From positions 1-64,000 of IMG/VR virus record IMGVR_UViG_3300042455_002003: a stretch of 64,000 nucleotides of DNA, one strand, 5' to 3'. The DNA comes from a virus. Below are positions 35,841 to 43,830 of this stretch, piece after piece. Both the position numbers and the translations under genes were made by a program. The stretch's first letter is position 1; each line of letters begins with the position of its first letter. The notes under the pieces were generated by a model. That model made no database searches. It saw only the letters and a list, made by a program, of their open reading frames with translations, and had not been told where the DNA came from.

Positions 35841-35867
35841 AAGGGGGACTGAGAAGTTCCCTTTTTT
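35841..35867. terminator. Imperfect terminator hairpin
   Basis: AAGGGGGACT with AGTTCCCTT (one-base bulge) and a T run. It appears to be a diverged copy of the terminator at 33811-33842 and can end minus-strand transcription after the gene at 35871. Confidence 0.6.
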
Positions 35868-35870
35868 GTA

Positions 35871-36515
35871 TTATTTATAAAAATCGTTTAAAATATTACC
35901 ATTATCATCAAATAAAACCCATACACCTAAATTAACGTATTGTTCTATTTCTTCTATTTTATAATCTAATTCAGTACCATCAGCTAAATTAATAAAAGCA
36001 TCATCACCTTCTAATCTAGTCACCACCCAATAAGAATACTTATCATTATATCTAATGGGACCCAAATCAACGTCACCTCTTTTAAGTTGGGAGATTTCAT
36101 ACTCTTGTTCTAGGTCTACTAAATTATTTTCTCTATAAGTACATTTTTTACCAATAATATCATTAATTGTAAAAATAACCTCACCTCTAGCCCATTCAAA
36201 ATCATCTTCTTTAGATTCACTTAGAGATTCAAAATAAAGTTCAGTGGCTCTTTTATAAACACCGTTGTTATCTTCATCTTCTTTACCCCATAATATGACA
36301 TTATCATCATTATGAATGTCGGGTGTAATTCTATATATAGTATAGACTTTTCCTTCCACATATGCGGCACCCCCATAATAATCTGACATACTATTCCTAT
36401 TAAAACCATGTTTACAAATAAATTTATCACCGACTTGGGGTTCCCATTTTGGTTCTATTTCACGAGCCCAATCAAATTCGTCAACCTCTTCTTTTATGAT
36501 TTTTTTAAGATTCAT
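35871..36515 (-). CDS. Unknown protein with capsid-targeting-like leader and FDWAR motif
   Basis: The 214-residue product begins MNLKKIIKEEVDEFDWAREI, the same leader as the next gene upstream. It has a second copy of the short motif after the first third (DDFEWARGEV). Two SH3-like or beta-barrel stretches follow, each with several Tyr and Gly (VGDKFICKHG and TYRENNLVDLEQEYEI). The role is unknown. If the leader is cut after KEE, most of the chain would be packaged. Confidence 0.65.
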   Translation of the reverse strand: MNLKKIIKEEVDEFDWAREIEPKWEPQVGDKFICKHGFNRNSMSDYYGGAAYVEGKVYTIYRITPDIHNDDNVILWGKEDEDNNGVYKRATELYFESLSESKEDDFEWARGEVIFTINDIIGKKCTYRENNLVDLEQEYEISQLKRGDVDLGPIRYNDKYSYWVVTRLEGDDAFINLADGTELDYKIEEIEQYVNLGVWVLFDDNGNILNDFYK

Positions 36516-36516
36516 A

Positions 36517-36864
36517 TTAATAATATTTTATTAAAGATAATACGTTATCTTTATCTTTCCTAGAGTATTTAACAACCCCAAGATATAAATCCATGCCACC
36601 CCAATAAGGGTCGTTTAAACTATCAATATATCTTAAAACTTGTTTTATATAGAATACAGGTCCATAAGCTATTATTGTTTCAGGAGATTCCTTACCCTTT
36701 GGTGTTGAAATAGCATAATACCCATTAACTTCATTCTTAAAATTTTGATTAGCCTCGTCAGTATTTAACTCCCCATCAAAATCAAACTCATTGGTTATAA
36801 TACTTTTTTTGGGAATCCAATCAAAATCATTAATCTCTTCTTTTATAATCTTACGTAGATTCAT
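36517..36864 (-). CDS. Unknown protein with capsid-targeting-like leader
   Basis: ATG at 36864 is chosen over 36909 because it lies just after a late-type motif and gives the same start as the neighbour (MNLRKIIKEEINDFDWIP). The 115-residue product then has an acidic linker and a beta-alpha domain ending in LYLGVVKYSRKD. The preceding gene's 3' end overlaps its 5' end by four bases. Confidence 0.65.
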   Translation of the reverse strand: MNLRKIIKEEINDFDWIPKKSIITNEFDFDGELNTDEANQNFKNEVNGYYAISTPKGKESPETIIAYGPVFYIKQVLRYIDSLNDPYWGGMDLYLGVVKYSRKDKDNVLSLIKYY

Positions 36865-37559
36865 ATTAATAAATATCTTGAACCTTTGGAAAGATTTTCC
36901 ACACCCCATAGAGGTTGTAAATTATTTAACGACCAACACTCTTGAAAAGATTTATCTTCAGGTGATTGGATATTAAATGAAGTCATAGGTTTAATATGGT
37001 CAACATGCCACTCACCATAGTTATCCCATGTCATATCTTCTTTAAATTGGGATTCCAAATGGGTGATTAATTCCTCCAAAGAATAAGGTAATAAATCAAA
37101 AGTACTTTTATATTTTGTTACATCTCTTTCTTTTAAACAAGTGTAAACAGCTGTTCTTGTATAACATGCCAATCGATATGATGGGTCGGAATCTTTTTTT
37201 GTTTTTTCGTAGATACGTTTGTACTCATTTAAGTCTTCACGATTTTCTTCTCTCCATTTGGTGTGGTATTCTCGTAGATGTTCACGGTTTTTTTCTGACC
37301 ATATTTTGTGGTTATCACTTTTTCTTTTTTTAACTTCAGGTTTAGAGTGATATTTTTTAGCTGCCTCTTCTTTACCACCAGTCCATTTACGGCCAGATGG
37401 ACCTAGTTGTACACCTTTATCTTTAAAACTTCTTAAAATAATAGATTTATGATAACCAAATCTATCAGATAATGAAGGTGTACCAATATAGTCTTCATTA
37501 TATAATCTTATCATTTCTGATAAAACATCTTCAGGTATTTCAATTTTCTTTTTTCCCAT
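36861..37559 (-). CDS. HNH homing endonuclease-like protein
   Basis: The 232-residue protein has an N-terminal helix-turn-helix-like part (residues about 10-50) and a long basic helix region (about 60-125, many Lys, Arg and Glu). An HNH domain follows: WHVDHIKPMTSF (HVDH 185-188), then CWSLNNLQPLWGVENLSKG (Asn 212/213; ENLSKG 221-226). The HVDH and N-L-x-P-L-W-x-x-x-N-x-x-K pattern is typical of HNH nucleases in phages. It lies directly downstream of the major capsid gene, a common landing place for such elements. The nuclease residues look intact. Confidence 0.82.
   Translation of the reverse strand: MGKKKIEIPEDVLSEMIRLYNEDYIGTPSLSDRFGYHKSIILRSFKDKGVQLGPSGRKWTGGKEEAAKKYHSKPEVKKRKSDNHKIWSEKNREHLREYHTKWREENREDLNEYKRIYEKTKKDSDPSYRLACYTRTAVYTCLKERDVTKYKSTFDLLPYSLEELITHLESQFKEDMTWDNYGEWHVDHIKPMTSFNIQSPEDKSFQECWSLNNLQPLWGVENLSKGSRYLLI
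36869..36877 (-). promoter_or_regulatory. GATATTTAT late promoter motif, 4 bases from the start codon
   Basis: On the minus strand GATATTTAT is followed by TAAT and then the ATG at 36864. It lies inside the 3' end of the HNH gene. Confidence 0.55.
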
Positions 37560-37564
37560 ATAAT

Positions 37565-37573
37565 ATAAATATA
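37565..37573 (-). promoter_or_regulatory. TATATTTAT late promoter motif, 5 bases from the start codon
   Basis: On the minus strand the motif is followed by ATTAT and the ATG of the HNH gene at 37559. Confidence 0.5.
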
Positions 37574-37602
37574 CCCATAAAATATATTATTGTAAATAAT
37601 AC

Positions 37603-37630
37603 AAAAAAAAAGAGGGACCGAAGTCCCTCT
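37603..37630 (-). terminator. Terminator with CUUCGG loop, end of capsid operon
   Basis: On the minus strand: AGAGGGAC, TTCG, GTCCCTCT, then nine or more T. The loop is the stable UUCG tetraloop closed by C-G. It ends transcription of the capsid gene. Confidence 0.93.
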
Positions 37631-37654
37631 TAGTATTATAGTTTTAAGAATTTA

Positions 37655-39454
37655 TTATCTTAATTCTCTTACGTCAAATGTACGTAAACCGTCTACACGG
37701 ATATGGCCGTAAAACCTGTTGTTCACCATTTTTTTGGCGTAACGAGTCATGATACCTTTAACAGGTACAAAGTTAAACGGATTGTACATTGTAGGTGTTA
37801 ATTGTAGAGGTACATACGGTGCGTAGATGTAACCTGTGTCTAACAATGATTTTCCTTTGTGTCCAATCAATACAGAGTATGCTGGTGCGTAAGGGTCACG
37901 GTAGATAGTATATCTTCCTGAAAGTGAACCTACTCTTTCGATACCCATGTTATATTGGTCTTGCTCAGGAGAAGCGTTAGATACGTGGAAGTATTCTAAA
38001 TCATCAAAAACAGCAGATACTTCAGAAGATACAACTACGAAGTTAGCTCCACCTCTCAATGTAGCTTTGTGAATTTGTGCTGAGATTTGGTTGATAGCTG
38101 TTACTAACGTTTGGTTCCAGTCTTTTTGAGTGTAACCGTTGTTGTTAGGTAGTCTCTTCCATCCGTTGTAATCCCAACGTAATTGCCATGCTGCACCTGT
38201 ACGTAAGTCACGTAAGATTTCACGGTCAATTTCTGCCGCAACTTGCTCAGAAAGTAATGCTGTCAATTCAGCTTCAGCGTCGATGTTGTGGAATGCACTA
38301 ACATCTTGTGCTAATTCAGGAGTCCAAGTAGCTCTTAGTTTTCTTTCAGTTACAGATACCGTTACAGAATCTAATTCGAAAGAAACTTCACCCATTTGAG
38401 ATTCCATTTCTAAGTCAGCGTATTGTCTATAAGTGATAACAAAACTAACACCACCTAATGTAGATACACCAACTCCAGGTACGATAGATGTATTACCAGA
38501 TTGAGCTCCGATATAACCATCAAATGTACCTGATGAACAAGTAATACACTTAGGGTGAGTTAAATCTACTTCAAGATACATAATACCTTCACCAGTACAA
38601 ATATCACCATAATTAACAATACCTTTACCATATCTTTGTGTTACAACTCTTACAGGAACTTCATCACCTGGAGCGTAAATAACTTCACCATCTTTATCTT
38701 TAAGACTACCACCACCGACAGTAACAGCTAAAGAAGCTAAGAAAGCCTCAGTATCCATTTCATTTCCATCAGGACCTAAAAGTCTACCTTGACCATTATT
38801 GTTAAATCCTGTTAATTCAAGGATTTGAGTTCTAACAGAACCGTCACCAGCAAAAGCTGATACACCATCTGTAAATTCGTTACCTGTTGTACAAGATGTC
38901 CAAATAACTGGTACACCGTTAGTAACAACTAAAGTGATTTTACCTTTTGATTGGTCATATAAACCATCATTGTAAAATCTATCGTAAAGATTTTTAGCAC
39001 ATTCTACATATGTAGTCTCAGGACAAGTTGCGTTATCTACAGAAAGACAAGGTGTAACGATTGGTTCACCGTGCTTATAAACTGTGCTTTCACCTTCAGT
39101 AGCTTCGATTCTTTCAGAAATCTTAGGTACAAAGTAGAACAATTTACCGATAGGTAAGTTCAACGCTTGTACAGACACGATGTCGTTAGCTAATAATTTA
39201 GAGAATACACGTCTTACGATAGGGAAAACTACAGTTTCAAAAGAACCAGTAGATGCACCACCCGATGTGTCAGTCTCATTGATAAGAACAGATGCTTGGT
39301 TTTCATACAACAAAGCCATATTCTCACGTACATGTCCTGTAAGTCCTTCTAAGAACCCAAGGTCATTCCATTTGTTTACAGTTGCCTCACGGATAGCTTT
39401 TTGGTGCTTTAATCCGATATTACCAACCTCTCCAGATTTTAATAAATATCCCAT
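37655..39454 (-). CDS. 23: Major capsid protein (T4 gp23-like)
   Basis: The 599-residue protein matches the gp23 layout: WNDLGFLEGLTGHVRENMALLYENQ in the N-terminal propeptide; then VFPIVRRVFSKLLANDIVSVQALNLPIGKLFYFVPK, the start of the capsid core in gp23; and near the C-terminus YAPYVPLQL and RYAKKMVNNRFYGHIRVDGL. A candidate cleavage site for the prohead protease is I58-N59-E60, giving a new N-terminus Thr61. T4 gp23 is cut at a similar place (LTE, then Ala). Codons are richer in CGT and C-ending codons than in neighbours, as expected for the most highly made protein. Between residues 130 and 270 an insertion with several Cys is present. Confidence 0.93.
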   Translation of the reverse strand: MGYLLKSGEVGNIGLKHQKAIREATVNKWNDLGFLEGLTGHVRENMALLYENQASVLINETDTSGGASTGSFETVVFPIVRRVFSKLLANDIVSVQALNLPIGKLFYFVPKISERIEATEGESTVYKHGEPIVTPCLSVDNATCPETTYVECAKNLYDRFYNDGLYDQSKGKITLVVTNGVPVIWTSCTTGNEFTDGVSAFAGDGSVRTQILELTGFNNNGQGRLLGPDGNEMDTEAFLASLAVTVGGGSLKDKDGEVIYAPGDEVPVRVVTQRYGKGIVNYGDICTGEGIMYLEVDLTHPKCITCSSGTFDGYIGAQSGNTSIVPGVGVSTLGGVSFVITYRQYADLEMESQMGEVSFELDSVTVSVTERKLRATWTPELAQDVSAFHNIDAEAELTALLSEQVAAEIDREILRDLRTGAAWQLRWDYNGWKRLPNNNGYTQKDWNQTLVTAINQISAQIHKATLRGGANFVVVSSEVSAVFDDLEYFHVSNASPEQDQYNMGIERVGSLSGRYTIYRDPYAPAYSVLIGHKGKSLLDTGYIYAPYVPLQLTPTMYNPFNFVPVKGIMTRYAKKMVNNRFYGHIRVDGLRTFDVRELR

Positions 39455-39484
39455 TTTTTTTTTGTTTTTTATTTTATTATTATT

Positions 39485-40762
39485 TTAGTGTTTATATTCG
39501 TATTCCCACAATCTTTTCATATTTTCTAGTTGGGGGTCTACATAAACTTTTGATTCAGTAATTTGTGTTGATGAACCACTACTTTTAGTATCATTGAATT
39601 TATTTTCAATAGATTCTTTGATTGGAGCTTTAGTTTTAGAAATTTCTTTAACTAAATTTTTGTAGATATTTTTAGATTCTTTAAGAGTTTTTGCCTCATC
39701 AAATCTTTTGATGATATCCACCTTCTCGTCTTTAGTAGTTGAGTGTTCAGTAAACAATCTTACTGTGTATGTAAGGTTGCTATTAAAGATAGCTACCTCA
39801 TTTAATTTATTTCTGAACTCTTTAAGAGCGTCGACCATTTTGTTATAGTCTTCTGTTAAACTCTTATTTTCAGAATTGATAGAACTAACTTTGTTTTTTA
39901 GAACTTTGTTTTCAGTCATTAACTGTGTAACTCTTGGTGTTGTTGATTCTCTCATACCTAATTTTTCACGGTTTGAGTTCATGTCAGATGATTTACGATT
40001 CCCAACTTTTCCAGCTTTAGATAATGTACGAGGCATTCTACCTTCTTCCATTTCACCATCTTCATCCTTAGATTTATCAGACATGTATTTATCAGACATG
40101 TATTCATCATCATCACCTTCTTCATCTTCAGATAAATGAATTTCGTAGATAACTTCTTCACCCATTCTATTAAAGGCTTCATCATCTTCGTTTTCTTCAT
40201 CATCAAACATATCTTCTTCATCATCAAACATGTCTTCTTCATCATCAAACATTTCAGTGTCGTCAGAACCACCAAGTTCTATTCTGTACTCAGCACCAGT
40301 TGCGTTATCTTTGATTTCAATGTTACCTCCGTCTTGAACAACCTCGATTTCATCTTCTGGGCTCATTTTTTTGAACACATTAACTACTTTCTCGATATCT
40401 TCCTCACCCGTAAGGTCTACAACATCTACATCATCATCGTCCTCGTCATCTAAATCTAAACCATCAAGGTCGTCATCATCGTCCTCGTCATCTAAATCTA
40501 AACTGTCAAAGTCGAATTCTTCATCGTTACCAGCACCTAAGCCGGCTACATCAGAGTCATTGTCTAACTCTAAATCCACATTCTCTTCATCTTCGTCTTC
40601 TGTTAAGCCACTCCAATCTCCTAGAGATTCTTTTACCATTTCCTCAATTTCTAGACTCATTGTATGAGCTAGTATTTCTTTCGCGTTGGCTTTGAAAGCA
40701 TTGTCTATGTGCTCCGCTTCCATAAAAGCTTCATCGATGATAGACTTTCTTGTTTCAGCCAT
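39485..40762 (-). CDS. Prohead core/scaffold protein (gp22-like)
   Basis: The 425-residue product is very acidic up to about residue 230, including tandem copies of EDMFDDEE and EYMSDK. After that it has a long coiled coil (about residues 275-350) and ends in NMKRLWEYEYKH. High charge, helices and position directly upstream of the capsid gene match the T4 order 21-22-23, in which gp22 is the main core scaffold. Several I/L-x-E sites offer cleavage by the protease. The sequence itself is not closely like T4 gp22. Confidence 0.75.
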   Translation of the reverse strand: MAETRKSIIDEAFMEAEHIDNAFKANAKEILAHTMSLEIEEMVKESLGDWSGLTEDEDEENVDLELDNDSDVAGLGAGNDEEFDFDSLDLDDEDDDDDLDGLDLDDEDDDDVDVVDLTGEEDIEKVVNVFKKMSPEDEIEVVQDGGNIEIKDNATGAEYRIELGGSDDTEMFDDEEDMFDDEEDMFDDEENEDDEAFNRMGEEVIYEIHLSEDEEGDDDEYMSDKYMSDKSKDEDGEMEEGRMPRTLSKAGKVGNRKSSDMNSNREKLGMRESTTPRVTQLMTENKVLKNKVSSINSENKSLTEDYNKMVDALKEFRNKLNEVAIFNSNLTYTVRLFTEHSTTKDEKVDIIKRFDEAKTLKESKNIYKNLVKEISKTKAPIKESIENKFNDTKSSGSSTQITESKVYVDPQLENMKRLWEYEYKH

Positions 40763-40797
40763 TTTTTTTGTTTTTTTAAACTGTTATTATGAAAAAA

Positions 40798-40815
40798 TAG
40801 CGCTTTAAAACGCTA
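40798..40815 (-). other. Hairpin in the leader of the scaffold gene
   Basis: TAGCG and CGCTA separated by eight bases form a small stem in the unusually long (62-base) leader between the late motif and the scaffold ATG. It could stabilise the mRNA or regulate translation; that is a guess. Confidence 0.45.
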
Positions 40816-40824
40816 GTTTCTCAA

Positions 40825-40833
40825 ATAAATATG
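40825..40833 (-). promoter_or_regulatory. CATATTTAT late promoter motif
   Basis: On the minus strand, CATATTTAT lies 62 bases before the scaffold ATG, the longest leader of the set, and should drive the scaffold-capsid operon. Confidence 0.6.
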
Positions 40834-40886
40834 TATTAAATGTGGAAAAGATTGATTTTTTTAAAAAGATTATTTAAAAACAATTG

Positions 40887-40894
40887 ATATTTAT
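40887..40894 (+). promoter_or_regulatory. GATATTTAT late promoter motif
   Basis: GATATTTAT (G at 40886) on the plus strand, six bases before the ATG at 40901. A second in-frame ATG lies at 40913, so the real start could be the later one. Confidence 0.55.
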
Positions 40895-40900
40895 TATTGT

Positions 40901-41329
40901 ATGAAGTATCTTATGTCCGACATTGTAAATCAAATTCTAAGTGAAAGAATTGAAAAACCTCATTTAACAGAAAAAAATGGGGATTTAGAAGAAATCAAAT
41001 TCTTAAAATCTTCTATAGAAAAAAAATTAAAAAATGTTTATCGGGAGATAACAGGCAAAGAATTAACCCTACCTAACATAGAGATTAATATAGATAACTC
41101 TATTAAAAAAGGGAAAATAGCTGGTTTTAATCATCCTAAAAATGGTGAAAACGCAGAGATGGGTATTAAAGAAAAGGCTTTAAAAGATAAGGAATATCTA
41201 AAATGGATTATAGTACATGAATTAATACATGCGTCCGTTGGGGAAGATTTACCACAAAGTGATGAACATTCGGGTTTATTTAAAAAATTAGCTGATAGAA
41301 TGGGATTACCTAAAGAATACCAAGATTAA
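40901..41329 (+). CDS. Zinc metallopeptidase (HExxH), possibly packaged
   Basis: The 142-residue product has a metallopeptidase core: WIIVHELIHASVGE (HELIH 106-110) and DEHSGLFKKLADRMG (H123 as third ligand). This spacing is that of SprT-like or similar small metallopeptidases. The N-terminus (SDIVNQILSERIEK) is a short basic helix like the capsid-targeting-like leaders, so it may enter the head. It is on the plus strand within the minus-strand head block and has its own late motif. Substrate unknown; cell-wall or capsid-protein processing are possible. Confidence 0.72.
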   Translation: MKYLMSDIVNQILSERIEKPHLTEKNGDLEEIKFLKSSIEKKLKNVYREITGKELTLPNIEINIDNSIKKGKIAGFNHPKNGENAEMGIKEKALKDKEYLKWIIVHELIHASVGEDLPQSDEHSGLFKKLADRMGLPKEYQD

Positions 41330-41340
41330 ATACTAGGTAC

Positions 41341-41367
41341 AAAAAAAAGACCCATTTCTGAGTCTTT
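41341..41367. terminator. Terminator between convergent genes
   Basis: AAAGAC and GTCTTT flank a ten-base loop, with A/T runs on both sides. It separates the metallopeptidase gene from the gene at 41374. Confidence 0.6.
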
Positions 41368-41373
41368 ATTTAA

Positions 41374-41607
41374 TTAAGCTGTAACTTCTACCCGAATTAC
41401 ATCCTCAATTGATGATTTAACAGCCGATACAATCTCGTAGTCTAATACCGTACCATCTAGGTACTTGTGAGTTCTTGCTTCAGCTTCAGTACAAGTCATT
41501 GCATCAACAAGATACTGTGTTTTGATTTTTTTTATTTTTCCTGTTTCTTCGTTTACATCTTCGAATTCAACCTTGATAAGGAAAAAATTTGTTACTTGGT
41601 CTCCCAT
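41374..41607 (-). CDS. DUF4494 protein
   Basis: The 77-residue product has KVEFEDVNEETGKIKKIKTQ, then YLVDAMTCTEAEARTHKYL. The latter is the distinctive core of DUF4494, a small Bacteroidetes and phage family of unknown role. It lies in the head operon downstream of the leader-bearing genes. Confidence 0.7.
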   Translation of the reverse strand: MGDQVTNFFLIKVEFEDVNEETGKIKKIKTQYLVDAMTCTEAEARTHKYLDGTVLDYEIVSAVKSSIEDVIRVEVTA

Positions 41608-41678
41608 TTTTAATACTTTTTAAATTAATAATTTATTTACGTATTAATGATAAGGATAATAAATTAAATAGTGAAGTA

Positions 41679-42203
41679 TTAATTATCACTAAATCCTGAA
41701 CCAAAAGAACTTCTACCATGACCAGCCAATCTATGTTTAAACTCATGACCAGTAATTTGTAATTGTTCACCAAACTTATGTAAAGAAGGTAATAAATCAA
41801 TTAATAATTGTTTTATTTTTTCGGTGAAAACTTCATCATTACCCATAGCGTCTGAAAAATTAGAAAGAACATCTACTCTTCTCTTGAAAGTGTTTAGTTT
41901 TTTAATCATGCTTCTAGCATCTCTAATTAAATCGTCTTCAGTAAATTCGTTTATAACGGTTTCAACCTCTTTGATAAGAGAACCAATAACTTCAGAAGTT
42001 TCACTTAAATAACTTATAAAATCATTCTTTGAATGTCCATCCACCACAGCATTAGCTAAACCTTCGATAACGAGTGTTAAGTCATTATATACGTTAGCTA
42101 AAGTAGTCATAGAAACTCCGGCATGAATAGACATGATATTTTTATCATCATACCCACCAACTTCCTTAAGTAATTCTTCTTTTATAATTTTACGAATATT
42201 CAT
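41679..42203 (-). CDS. Unknown helical protein with capsid-targeting-like leader
   Basis: The 174-residue product begins MNIRKIIKEELLKEVGGY. The rest is long amphipathic helices without Cys, with a His/Gly/Ser tail (KHRLAGHGRSSFGSG). The ATG overlaps the stop codon of the gene upstream by one base. It lies between the protease and the scaffold gene, where T4 has head core genes. Confidence 0.65.
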   Translation of the reverse strand: MNIRKIIKEELLKEVGGYDDKNIMSIHAGVSMTTLANVYNDLTLVIEGLANAVVDGHSKNDFISYLSETSEVIGSLIKEVETVINEFTEDDLIRDARSMIKKLNTFKRRVDVLSNFSDAMGNDEVFTEKIKQLLIDLLPSLHKFGEQLQITGHEFKHRLAGHGRSSFGSGFSDN

Positions 42204-42481
42204 TAACTTAAAGTTTTTAAAGCTTGTTTAAATTTCACACCAAAACCACCTTTTAAATCCATTTGTTTTAATAATGTCATTATAATATTAACTTGTTCGT
42301 CAGCTGATTTAGATTTTAATGTTGTAAGCAACTGATTAAAAACTGTTGAGTCTAACACTTTTCCAGTTTTTGCTTCTGAACCTTGTGACATTTCCTGACC
42401 TCCTTGTTCACCTTCTTCTCTAATAATTTTTTGAACTAATTTTTCCAAATCAGCTTCGTTTAATTTAATTACTTTTTTCAT
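42203..42481 (-). CDS. Small protein with capsid-targeting-like leader
   Basis: The 92-residue product begins KKVIKLNEADLEKLVQKI and then IREE, nearly identical to the leader at 32516-32944. After that a Gly/Gln/Ser/Glu linker and one helical domain (about residues 45-90) follow. It follows the prohead protease gene across an unusual GC-rich spacer. Confidence 0.65.
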   Translation of the reverse strand: MKKVIKLNEADLEKLVQKIIREEGEQGGQEMSQGSEAKTGKVLDSTVFNQLLTTLKSKSADEQVNIIMTLLKQMDLKGGFGVKFKQALKTLS

Positions 42482-42505
42482 ATTAATTTTATTTTATTTA
42501 TTTTT

Positions 42506-42544
42506 GCTGCTTTGCTTTTAGCTTAAGCTAGCTGCTGCGCGCTT
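42506..42544. other. GC-rich spacer with palindrome
   Basis: This 39-base stretch is rich in GCTGC/AGC units and contains a 12-bp palindrome (TAGCTTAAGCTA). It stands out from the AT-rich surroundings. There is no T run long enough for a terminator call. It lies between the protease and the gene at 42481. Confidence 0.6.
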
Positions 42545-42551
42545 TTATTTT

Positions 42552-43319
42552 TTATAGTAAAAATTTATTTAAATTGTTTAATAATTTAGATTCATTTTCA
42601 GATAAATATAGGTTATCTGCTATTATATTTGAACTACTATTTAATAAATCCATTTTTTTATTAGTAGATTCCGTATAAGGTTTAAGGTCATTCTTATCAG
42701 AAGAAATCCAAGAACCTGGAGTTGATGGTGAAGTTACAATATCCCAACAGATTAACTCAAAGTCATCTTGAACTACATTCTTACCACCTTCATTTTTAAG
42801 TGAACCTACACCTCTAGATGAGATACCTACGGTCCAACCTTTTCTAATCATATTAAGAACTTTATCACCAACTGATGAAATAATTCCCATTTTATGATAT
42901 CCTGGTGTTGTATCTAATTCTAATGTACCCATTAGAGTTTTGCCTTCCCACCATAATTCAGTTACCATATGTGATACCCTTTCACCATCAATAATAGATG
43001 ATTCTGGGTGGTTTAATTCACCCAAAGAAGTACCCATTTTGATAAACTCTTGGTATCTTTTAGCTTCTCTTTCTAAGATATCTTTAGGGTAGACCCTACC
43101 GTTTTTATTTTCTACACCCCACTTTTGTAGTACGGCATATATTTCAATTTTTTCAGGTAAAGGCCCGTCCATAGTGAAATTCATTCCAGACTTAAATTCT
43201 CTAATTAAATTAACGTTTGAACAAACGCCATCTTTGCAAGTTAATTCAGGTTTAATATACCCTGAATCATATTCAACTAAAAAACCTGTACCTTCTTCAC
43301 CTGGTTTTAATATTTTCAT
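42552..43319 (-). CDS. 21: Prohead protease (T4 gp21-like)
   Basis: The 255-residue protein has NKNGRVYPKDILEREAKRYQEF (71-92), SLGELNHPES (98-107, candidate catalytic His104), GWTVGISSRGVGSL (161-173, candidate Ser167/168), and CWDIVTSPSTPGSW (191-204). These are the conserved blocks of the T4 gp21/prohead protease family (S78-like serine proteases). It would cut scaffold, capsid and internal proteins after [ILV]-x-E. It lies two operons upstream of scaffold and capsid genes, as in T4. Confidence 0.92.
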   Translation of the reverse strand: MKILKPGEEGTGFLVEYDSGYIKPELTCKDGVCSNVNLIREFKSGMNFTMDGPLPEKIEIYAVLQKWGVENKNGRVYPKDILEREAKRYQEFIKMGTSLGELNHPESSIIDGERVSHMVTELWWEGKTLMGTLELDTTPGYHKMGIISSVGDKVLNMIRKGWTVGISSRGVGSLKNEGGKNVVQDDFELICWDIVTSPSTPGSWISSDKNDLKPYTESTNKKMDLLNSSSNIIADNLYLSENESKLLNNLNKFLL

Positions 43320-43335
43320 ATTTATACTTTTTCTT

Positions 43336-43344
43336 ATAAATATG
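43336..43344 (-). promoter_or_regulatory. CATATTTAT late promoter motif
   Basis: On the minus strand, CATATTTAT lies 16 bases before the protease ATG at 43319. Confidence 0.6.
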
Positions 43345-43363
43345 CTATATTAATCTTTGGAGC

Positions 43364-43388
43364 AAAAAAAGAGGGGTTACTACCCCTC
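43364..43388 (-). terminator. Terminator after the glutamine synthetase unit
   Basis: GAGGGGT and ACCCCTC with a four-base loop and T run on the minus strand, directly downstream of the gene at 43393. Confidence 0.9.
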
Positions 43389-43392
43389 CTTT

Positions 43393-43830
43393 TTATTTTT
43401 TTGTTTTATAAAATTCAAAAGTTTCGTCTTTTTCAAAGACATCTGATATTATTTTTTGAGATATGGACTCAATCATTGGTTTCATCTCATCTGAATTTAT
43501 AGGTAAAAATGGTTCTTTTTTAAATAAAGTTATTTCAACCGACATAAAACTTCTTTTATCAAAATTAATACCTGATGAAGCCATATTAAAATCTACTATT
43601 GATTTTGTTTTGTGGAATTCGGTATCGTTTAAAATTTCAAACAACTTACTTTTTACTCTTTTTGATTTTTTCTTAATGATATTATCGTAATTTTCTAAAC
43701 CATACTCTTTAGGTTTTCCCCACGCGGATATTTGGATATAAATAGATTTAGGTTCTTTGTTATCTACTGTACCCGATATTACGTTATATTGGTATGGGGT
43801 TTCTACTCTCATTTCTTTACCTCTTTTCAT
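43393..43830 (-). CDS. Unknown protein coupled to glutamine synthetase
   Basis: The 145-residue product has several beta strands (SIYIQISAWGK, FMSVEITLFKK) and a helical C-terminal third. The start at 43830 overlaps the synthetase stop by one base. A later ATG gives MRVETPYQY and is an alternative start. No family is recognised. It shares the transcript with glutamine synthetase, so a linked role is possible. Confidence 0.6.
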   Translation of the reverse strand: MKRGKEMRVETPYQYNVISGTVDNKEPKSIYIQISAWGKPKEYGLENYDNIIKKKSKRVKSKLFEILNDTEFHKTKSIVDFNMASSGINFDKRSFMSVEITLFKKEPFLPINSDEMKPMIESISQKIISDVFEKDETFEFYKTKK

